19,555 nt of DNA, from assembly GCA_002347185.1 (NCBI GenBank), contig DDXK01000064.1:218-19772 (forward strand), given 5' to 3'. Under the pieces are notes generated by a model. The model was not told the DNA's origin and searched no databases. It saw nothing but the letters and a program-made list of their open reading frames with translations. Position numbers and translations under genes: made by a program. Source of the DNA: Desulfobulbaceae bacterium UBA2262 (GTDB taxonomy: Bacteria; Desulfobacterota; Desulfobulbia; Desulfobulbales; Desulfurivibrionaceae). Numbering within the stretch: the stretch's first letter is position 1; every line of letters begins with the position of its first letter. This document shows, piece by piece, positions 13,777 through 19,555 of the stretch.

Positions 13777-16700
13777 TCAGGCCGAGGCGGCTGCCTCAAG
13801 AGCCCTGCGCACCGCCGCCAGCATCTCCTGCCGGGAAACCGGCTTGTGCAGGTACTCGCGCACCCCCAGCGCCAGCGCCCCCTCCCGATCCACCAGCACG
13901 CTGTGGCCGGTGCAGAGGATGACCGGCAGGGCTGGCCGCAGGTCAAGAACCTTCCTGGCCAGTTCGAGGCCAGTCATGTGCGGCATGGTCATGTCCGAAA
14001 TCAGCAGATCAAAGCTCTCCGGCGCCTTGGCAAATTCCCGCCACGCCTCTTCCCCATCGGAAAATCCGCTCACCGCATAGCCGCCCCTCCTGAGCAGCTC
14101 CCCGAGATAGGCGCAGATCTGCGCCTCGTCGTCGACCAGAAGAATCCGTTCGCCGCGGCCCCGATCCCCCTCGCCCGTCTCGCCAGGGGGGACAGGAGCG
14201 GATTCCCTCTCCCTCTCCAGCATGGGCAGATAGACCCGCATGCTGGTCCCTCTGCCCTTTTCACTGGCCACCATGATTTGCCCCCGGCAGCTCTTGACGA
14301 TGCCGTGCGCCACAGCCAGCCCCAACCCGGTTCCCTCCCCATGTTTTTTGGTGGTGAAGTAGGGTTCGAAGATCTTCTCCCTGATCTCCGGGTCGATGCC
14401 GCAGCCGGTGTCGCTCACCTCGAGCAGGAGATACCTGCCCGGCCTGAGGTCGGCAGTGGCGTAAGCGCCTGGCTCAAAAGTCGCCTCGGTCAGGGCAACA
14501 TCGAGCACCCCGCCGGTCTCGCGCATGGCGTGATAGGCGTTGGTGCAGAGGTTCATGATCACCTGATGGATCTGGGTGGGATCCGCCAGCACCGCCCCAT
14601 CGGAATCGATCTTCTGCCTGATCTCGATGGTGGTGGGCAGGGAGGCGCGCAGCATTTTCAGCGCCTCCTTGACGATGGGCGCAACCAGCAGGGGCTGCTT
14701 CTGCTGTTCGCTCTTGCGACTGAAGGCGAGAATCTGCTGCACCAGATCCTTGGCCCGTTTCGCCCCCGTCAGAACCGCGCCCAGGTGCTGTCGCTGCTCC
14801 TCCGGATCCGTGTTTTCCAGCAAGGCCATTTCCGTATAGCCGTAAATGATGGAAAGAATGTTGTTGAAATCATGCGCGATGCCGCCGGCCAGGGTGCCGA
14901 TGGCCTCCATTTTCTGGGCCTGGCGCAGCTGGTCCTCAAGCTGCTTCTTGCCGCTCACGTCCCGGCAGATGACGATGATCTCAGGGCCTTCCTCCCCTTG
15001 CACCAGGGTGGCGTTGATCTCCACCGGCGTCGGTCTGCCGGCGCCATCGACATAGTCGATCTGCAGGTGCCGGACGGCACCCTCCTGGCCAAAGCATTGG
15101 CGGATCGCCTCCCGGCCCCGGCGCAGATCATGCTCGGCGGTCCATTCCCACACCTGGCGGCCAAGGATCTCCTCCCGGTCGGCATGGCCGCTCAGCCGCA
15201 CATACTCGGCATTGGCGTCCCGCACCCGGCCCTGGCTGTCGAGGATGACAAAACCGGTGCCGGTGGTTTCGACGAGGGCGCGGTATTTCTCCTCGCTTTT
15301 GCGCACCAGCAGTTCCGACTGCTTGCGTTCTGAGATGTCGCGGACAATGGCGACCAGGTGCTGGCGACCCCGACGCATGATGCTGGTGCCGGTGAGTTCC
15401 GAAAAAAACAGGATGCCGTCCTTGCGCCGCTCCCTGGTCTCGCCGAAGAAAAAGCCTGATTCACGCACCTCGACGAGAAAACGGTCCCATACCTCCCGCG
15501 ACTCCGGATGGCTCAGGGCCTGTACCGAAAGGGCGGAAAATTCCTCGAAGGAATAGCCGTACTGCCTCCTGGCCGCCGCGTTCGCCTCGACGATCCGCCC
15601 ATCGGGCGCGAGGATGAGCAGGGCGTCGGCGATATTGGTGTAGATCGAGCGGTACTGCTGCTCTTTTTCCCGCAACGCATCCTCGATGAGCCGTCGCTCG
15701 GCGAGCATTCTGTCCGCGGAGGCCCCCAGGCTCTGAAACTCGGCGAAACGAAGATCGGCGCCGGCAAGCTCCAGGCGCTCGCTGGCCGCCCTGGCAAAAA
15801 AATCCTCGAAGGTCTTGAAAGCGGTCCGCAGCTGGCCGGCCATCCGCCTGACCAGAAAAAGGCCCATCCCCAGGGCGGCCAAAAGCAGGAAAATGATCAG
15901 GGCCAGCTGCTCGCTGATCTCCCGCTGCAGCTTCTGACGGGCTTCCTGGATGGCGCCCTTGAGATCGTCAAGGAAGATGCCGGCCCCGACGTACCACTGC
16001 CACTCGGGAACCCCTTGCACATAGCTGATTTTCTCATGGCTTTGCGCTTCCCCGGTCCTGGGGATGGAATATCTGAGAAAACCCCCATCGCCCCTGGCCA
16101 GGGTGATGAGTTCCGCCACGACCTTGCCCCCGTGCGCATCCTCCGGCGGGAACTCCAGTGCGCCCTCGGCCGGGAAGGAGAGAGGGCGGCCATCCCACTG
16201 ACCGGCAAAAACATACCCATCCTTGCCGAAACGGATGCTCCCCACCCGGGCGAGCACCTCCCGCTTCACCTCCTCCTCCATGTCGACCAGGTACTCGCCG
16301 GCCCCAACCAACCACTCCACGCCGGGCAGGTAAGCGACAAAAGAAAGCTTCTCGAACTCAGGACCGGCCGGGTTCTCCGGCTTGGGCCAGCGATAGGAGA
16401 CAAAGCCCTCCCCACGCTCCCGGGCCAGGGCGATCATCTCGCGGATGACAAAGGTCCCCTCCTCGTCCTGCAGGTTGAGCAGGTTTTTCCCTTCCAGCTC
16501 CGGCCGGGCCGCATGCAGACGCACCGTCCCGTCCATGGCGAAGATAAAATAGTAGCCGCGGCCGTTGTTGAAGCGCAGGGGACGCAGCACTTCCGGCAGC
16601 AGCATCTCCAGCTCCCTGCCGTCCCGGCCTGCCTGCTTCACGGCGCTGAGGTGAGAAAGGAGCTCTTTTGCCTGCCGGACATGGCTTGCCAGCTCATGCC

Positions 16701-16938
16701 GCACCCGGCCATCGACCTGCGATTTTTTGTAGTCCAGGTAGGAAAGCACCTCCTGGACCCGCCGCTTCAGCTGCCGCTGCCGGACGCCAAGCTCCTCGTC
16801 CCAGAGGGTCGCCACTTGCCGCTGAAAACGCTGGTATTCCCAGGCGATCTGCAACCCACCCAGGAGCAGCACCAGGGTTGTCACCACCAGGGACATGTTG
16901 CACAGCAGTTTCCGGGAAATACTCTTGCCAGGGGTCAT
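13777..16938 (-). CDS. Hybrid sensor histidine kinase: double Cache, two PAS, HisKA, HATPase, receiver
   Basis: This is a 1053-residue inner-membrane hybrid kinase. A first membrane segment lies near 16-32. The periplasmic part (about 35-340) holds two tandem Cache_2-like modules: NGRGYYFIFAMDGT near 125-138 with LVGAGEYL, and KDGYVFAGQWDG near 239-250 with YVGAGIFL. A second membrane segment (about 343-363) leads to a HAMP-like linker, two PAS domains (about 420-540 and 546-665), HisKA with His689 (GGIAHDFNN), HATPase_c (DTGCGI, GTGLGL) and a C-terminal receiver with acceptor Asp982 (LLISDMTMP) and Lys1032. Cache modules of this type often bind small organic acids, but the ligand is unknown. 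No DNA-binding domain or partner regulator lies next to it. The ATG at 16938 is preferred because GGAG stands 5 nt upstream; the GTG at 16944 overlaps that site. It is convergent with cbpA, 22 nt apart. Confidence 0.92.
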   Translation of the reverse strand: MTPGKSISRKLLCNMSLVVTTLVLLLGGLQIAWEYQRFQRQVATLWDEELGVRQRQLKRRVQEVLSYLDYKKSQVDGRVRHELASHVRQAKELLSHLSAVKQAGRDGRELEMLLPEVLRPLRFNNGRGYYFIFAMDGTVRLHAARPELEGKNLLNLQDEEGTFVIREMIALARERGEGFVSYRWPKPENPAGPEFEKLSFVAYLPGVEWLVGAGEYLVDMEEEVKREVLARVGSIRFGKDGYVFAGQWDGRPLSFPAEGALEFPPEDAHGGKVVAELITLARGDGGFLRYSIPRTGEAQSHEKISYVQGVPEWQWYVGAGIFLDDLKGAIQEARQKLQREISEQLALIIFLLLAALGMGLFLVRRMAGQLRTAFKTFEDFFARAASERLELAGADLRFAEFQSLGASADRMLAERRLIEDALREKEQQYRSIYTNIADALLILAPDGRIVEANAAARRQYGYSFEEFSALSVQALSHPESREVWDRFLVEVRESGFFFGETRERRKDGILFFSELTGTSIMRRGRQHLVAIVRDISERKQSELLVRKSEEKYRALVETTGTGFVILDSQGRVRDANAEYVRLSGHADREEILGRQVWEWTAEHDLRRGREAIRQCFGQEGAVRHLQIDYVDGAGRPTPVEINATLVQGEEGPEIIVICRDVSGKKQLEDQLRQAQKMEAIGTLAGGIAHDFNNILSIIYGYTEMALLENTDPEEQRQHLGAVLTGAKRAKDLVQQILAFSRKSEQQKQPLLVAPIVKEALKMLRASLPTTIEIRQKIDSDGAVLADPTQIHQVIMNLCTNAYHAMRETGGVLDVALTEATFEPGAYATADLRPGRYLLLEVSDTGCGIDPEIREKIFEPYFTTKKHGEGTGLGLAVAHGIVKSCRGQIMVASEKGRGTSMRVYLPMLERERESAPVPPGETGEGDRGRGERILLVDDEAQICAYLGELLRRGGYAVSGFSDGEEAWREFAKAPESFDLLISDMTMPHMTGLELARKVLDLRPALPVILCTGHSVLVDREGALALGVREYLHKPVSRQEMLAAVRRALEAAASA

Positions 16939-16943
16939 CGCCA

Positions 16944-16947
16944 CTCC
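16944..16947 (-). promoter_or_regulatory. Ribosome binding site of the hybrid kinase (decides the start)
   Basis: GGAG on the minus strand, 5 nt before the ATG at 16938. It overlaps the in-frame GTG at 16944, so the ATG is the better start. Confidence 0.55.
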
Positions 16948-16965
16948 GTGAAAACGGTCGCCAGA

Positions 16966-18144
16966 TCACACCAGACGGGCCAGAACCTGATTGGCCAGAC
17001 AAAGCCCCTTGTCGGTGAGCCGCATCGAATCGCGCCCAACCGCAATGAGACCTTGGGCTCTCAATTCAAGAAGAATTTTCCCATAATAGCCGGGCGGCGT
17101 CAAACCGAACCGCTTGCGGAGGCAGGAAAAGGAGAGGCCGGCGGTCAGTCTGAGACCCATGATGACGCTCTCCCGGAAACGGGCCGCCAGCGGCAGGCAC
17201 TCCGCTTCGGCAAAAGGGGGGAGGCCGGCCAGGGCCAGGGAGGAGTAGCGGGCGGGGGCGGCGAGATTTTTCAGCCGCAGGCCGGAGAGGCAGGACGCGG
17301 CGCCGGCGCCGAGCCCCAGGTAGGAGCCGTTTTGCCAGTAATTGCAGTTGTGGCGGCAGGCAAAGCCGGGCCGGGCGTAGTTGGAGATTTCATAACGCGC
17401 AAGCCCGGCCCGGGCCGCCGCCTCGCCGGTCGCCGCGGCCATGGCCACCACCTCTTCCTCGCCGGGCAGGGCCAGGGCCTCGGCCGCCAATTCCCGGGCA
17501 AAGGCCGTCCCCTCCTCGATGGTCAGCTCGTAGCAGGCCAGATGCTCGGGGGAAAAACCAAGGGCGGCATCCAGGGTCCGCTGCCAGTCGCAGAGGGTCT
17601 GACCAGGCAGGCCATAGATGAGATCAAGGTTCAGGTTGGCGAACCCGGCCCGCCGGGCCGCCCTGATCGCCGCACCGGCCTCGGCCACCGTGTGGGTCCG
17701 GCCGATGGCGGCAAGGAGCGGATCGGAAAAAGCCTGCACCCCGAGGCTCAGCCGGTTCACCCCCCCCTGGCGCAGCTCGCCAAGATCCTGCTCTGTCACG
17801 GCGTTGGGATTGGCCTCCACCGTGATCTCGGGCTTTTCACAAAAATTAAAGGCACTGAGGCATTTCCCGACCAGAGCGGCAAGGACGCGCCCGCCATAGA
17901 TGGTGGGGGTGCCGCCGCCGAGGAAGAGGGTGGCGAAGGTGCGTTCCCGGCACCAGGGGTGCGCGGACCAGAAATCGAGCTGCTTTTCCAGGGCGGTCAG
18001 GTAGTGGCCCGGCGGCTGCCGGCAGGGATAGGAATTGAAGGAGCAGTAGGCGCACTTGCTCCGGCAGAAAGGGATATGCAGATAGAGGCCGGGCGGCTCC
18101 TCGCCGCTGGCCGGCACGATGGGAGGCCGGGAGGCAGCGGTCAT
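16966..18144 (-). CDS. hemW: HemW-like radical SAM protein (haem chaperone, CPO-related)
   Basis: This 392-residue member of the HemN/HemW radical SAM family has the cluster motif CRSKCAYC (Cys27, Cys31, Cys34) and GGGTPT at 76-81. It lacks the fourth cysteine of the CxxxCxxCxC motif that marks true oxygen-independent coproporphyrinogen oxidase HemN. The HNxNYW motif (RHNCNYW, 264-270) with following GLGAGA is typical of HemW. HemW binds haem and is thought to pass it to respiratory enzymes, which would suit a cytochrome-rich anaerobe; it is often misnamed HemN. The start is the ATG at 18144, 2 nt after the radC stop, with an AGGAG-like sequence inside the end of radC, so the two are coupled. 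It is followed 27 nt later by the hybrid kinase. Confidence 0.92.
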   Translation of the reverse strand: MTAASRPPIVPASGEEPPGLYLHIPFCRSKCAYCSFNSYPCRQPPGHYLTALEKQLDFWSAHPWCRERTFATLFLGGGTPTIYGGRVLAALVGKCLSAFNFCEKPEITVEANPNAVTEQDLGELRQGGVNRLSLGVQAFSDPLLAAIGRTHTVAEAGAAIRAARRAGFANLNLDLIYGLPGQTLCDWQRTLDAALGFSPEHLACYELTIEEGTAFARELAAEALALPGEEEVVAMAAATGEAAARAGLARYEISNYARPGFACRHNCNYWQNGSYLGLGAGAASCLSGLRLKNLAAPARYSSLALAGLPPFAEAECLPLAARFRESVIMGLRLTAGLSFSCLRKRFGLTPPGYYGKILLELRAQGLIAVGRDSMRLTDKGLCLANQVLARLV

Positions 18145-18146
18145 TC

Positions 18147-18881
18147 TCAGGCTCCGGCAAGCAGGGGCTGGCTCTCACGGCGGATCGCCTCCATCAGGCC
18201 CTGGTCGGCAAAGCTGAAGGGCTGCTCGCCATCGCCCACCAGCAGATGGTCGAGGAGCCGGATGCCGGTAAAGGCCAGGGCGACGAAGAGATGCCGGGTC
18301 AGCCTTTTGTCCTCTTCCGAGGGAGTCAGATTGCCCGAGGGATGGTTGTGGGCGATAACCAGGGAGGCCGCATGCTTTGCCAGGGCGAGCTTGATCAGCT
18401 CCCGCGGGTGTACGGTATTGCTGGCCAGGGTGCCTTCGGCGACAACGGCGCTGTCGATGATCGCCAGGGAGGAATCGAGGAAAACCGCCATGAGCACCTC
18501 GCGCTTGAGGCCGCGCATGGCGTGGGTCAGGTAGTCCCCCACTTCGCGGGAGGAACGCAGGTACTCCTTGCCGGCGAGCCGCTGCCTGAGATAGCGCCGG
18601 GCCACGGCCTGGACCAGGTGCAGGGCAAAGCCATTTTTCGGGCCGATGCCCCGGACCAGCTCAAGCTCGGCCTGCCCCGCGTCGAGCGTCTGGGCAAGCG
18701 AGCCGAACCGGGCCAAGAGGGCGCGCGCCTCTTCCTTGCAATCCTTGCGCGGGGTGCCCAGGGTCAGGAGCAGCTCCAGCACCTCGCTGTCGGTGAAGCC
18801 GTCCAGGCCATGGGCGAGGAACCTATCCCGCAGCCGCTGCCGGTGCCCCTCCCCCTTTTTCTGCCAGTCGGTTTTATCCAA
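18147..18881 (-). CDS. radC: RadC/UPF0758 JAB-domain protein
   Basis: This is a 244-residue member of the RadC family. The N-terminal part (GEGHRQRLRDRF from residue 10, a helix-hairpin-helix around ELVRGIGPKN at 74-83) is followed by the JAMM metalloprotease-like domain, with Glu149 and HNHPSG at 178-183 plus Asp191 completing the zinc site. Despite the name, a DNA-repair role is not established for the family, and the biochemical function is unknown. The start chosen is a TTG at 18881, because GGTGAGG stands 6 nt upstream and the protein then begins just before the conserved GEGHRQRL. A second TTG at 18926 would add 15 residues that look unlike the family and overlap gatB. It lies between gatB and hemW on the same strand with tight spacing, so it is probably in one operon. 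Confidence 0.92.
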   Translation of the reverse strand: MDKTDWQKKGEGHRQRLRDRFLAHGLDGFTDSEVLELLLTLGTPRKDCKEEARALLARFGSLAQTLDAGQAELELVRGIGPKNGFALHLVQAVARRYLRQRLAGKEYLRSSREVGDYLTHAMRGLKREVLMAVFLDSSLAIIDSAVVAEGTLASNTVHPRELIKLALAKHAASLVIAHNHPSGNLTPSEEDKRLTRHLFVALAFTGIRLLDHLLVGDGEQPFSFADQGLMEAIRRESQPLLAGA

Positions 18882-18915
18882 AAAAATCCTCACCGCGCAA
18901 AAAAACAGCGCCGTC

Positions 18916-19555
18916 TCACTTGCCAAGCTCCTGGGTGAAGAGGTCGTTCGCCAGTTGCGGGTTGGCCTTGCCCTGGGTCTTTTTCATGAGCTGGCCCACG
19001 AAAAACCCCATGACCTTGGTCTTGCCCTCCCTGAACTGCTGGGCCTGCTCGGGGTTGGCGGCGATGAGCTCCCGGACGATGGCAAGGATCTCGCCGCTGT
19101 CGCTCATCTGCACCAGGTTCTTCTCCTTGACCACCGCCTCCGGGTCCTTGCCGCTGACCATCATCTCTTCAAAGACCGTCTTGGCGATCTTGCCGCTGAT
19201 GGTGCCCGCATCGACCATGGCCAGCAGGGCGGCCAGGTTTTGCGGGGAAACCGGGCACTGGCTGATGTCCAGGGCCTCCTCGCCCTTCATCAGCCGCATC
19301 AGCTCGGTCATCAGCCAGTTGGACAGCTTCTTGCCGTTGGGGTAGCCGGCAAGGGCGGCCTCGAAGTAATCGGCCAGTTCCCGGCTCGAAGTGAGCACCT
19401 CGGCGTCGTAGTCGGGCAGGCCGAGTTCATCGATGAAACGCTTCTTGCGCTGGTCCGGCAGTTCGGGCATGGTCTTTCTGATCTCCGCAACCCACGCCTC
19501 GTCGATCACCACCGGCACCAGGTCGGGATCCGGGAAATAGCGGTAATCGTGGGCC
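18916..19555 (-). CDS. gatB: Aspartyl/glutamyl-tRNA amidotransferase subunit B, C-terminal part (cut by window edge)
   Basis: GatB is the amidotransferase subunit that, with GatA and GatC, converts Glu-tRNA(Gln) and Asp-tRNA(Asn) to the correct aminoacyl-tRNAs. The visible 212 residues begin in the conserved DYRYFPDPDLVPVVID segment at the right edge. They run through the helical cradle domain (KKRFIDELGLPDYDAEVLT, LSNWLMTELM) into the C-terminal YqeY/GatB tail domain (SGKIAKTVFEEMM, GFFVGQLMKKTQGKANP). The catalytic N-terminal part lies outside the window. The stop lies upstream of the chosen radC start by about 35 nt. The identification is very secure. Confidence 0.97.
   Translation of the reverse strand, partial: AHDYRYFPDPDLVPVVIDEAWVAEIRKTMPELPDQRKKRFIDELGLPDYDAEVLTSSRELADYFEAALAGYPNGKKLSNWLMTELMRLMKGEEALDISQCPVSPQNLAALLAMVDAGTISGKIAKTVFEEMMVSGKDPEAVVKEKNLVQMSDSGEILAIVRELIAANPEQAQQFREGKTKVMGFFVGQLMKKTQGKANPQLANDLFTQELGK

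Noticed and set aside
16966..18144. Calling the radical SAM gene hemN (coproporphyrinogen oxidase)
   Set aside because: The fourth Cys of the HemN motif is absent and the HNxNYW motif of HemW is present.
15508..18534. 1008-codon open frame on the plus strand
   Set aside because: It runs antisense across the hybrid kinase, hemW and radC, each with full motifs on the other strand, and lacks domain-like composition.

Overview
The window is a GC-rich stretch of bacterial chromosome that reads like a Desulfobacterota (deltaproteobacterial) anaerobe. This assignment is inferred from gene content: a periplasmic membrane-bound hydrogenase of the hyb type, a c-type-haem sensor kinase, a large Cache/PAS hybrid kinase and a spore-photoproduct-lyase-like radical SAM protein. 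No rRNA or tRNA is present to fix it. No insertion sequence, integrase, CRISPR array or tRNA gene was seen.

Layout. (1) Positions 1-10,671, all on the minus strand, form a hydrogen-metabolism block. In transcription order it holds hybO (small subunit), hybA (ferredoxin-like electron carrier), hybB (membrane quinone-side subunit), hybC (NiFe large subunit) and hybD (maturation protease). A NarL-type response regulator and a c-haem sensor histidine kinase follow, then the nickel/cyanide maturation genes hypA, hypB and the 5' part of hypF, which runs off the left edge. (2) At 10,672-10,936 a divergent intergenic region carries a good sigma70-like promoter for hybO and a perfect 16-bp palindrome at its predicted start point. 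(3) Positions 10,937-13,754, plus strand, hold an SPL-family radical SAM gene, then ssb with its own promoter, then a cbpA-type J-domain co-chaperone gene. (4) Positions 13,777-19,555, minus strand, hold gatB (3' part, cut by the right edge), radC, hemW and a 1053-residue double-Cache hybrid histidine kinase, closely spaced and probably co-transcribed.

How it works together. HybC/HybO oxidise H2 in the periplasm, HybA passes electrons to HybB and the quinone pool, HybD trims the HybC C-terminus after nickel insertion, and HypA/HypB/HypF supply nickel and the CN ligands of the active site. hypC, hypD and hypE are not in the window and probably lie beyond the left edge. The regulator/kinase pair between the structural and accessory genes is the most interesting part: its periplasmic domain has a CxxCH haem-attachment motif, so it could tune hydrogenase or its maturation to periplasmic redox state or a haem ligand. 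That link rests on position only. The long open frames on the strand opposite most genes are GC-driven shadows and are not annotated.
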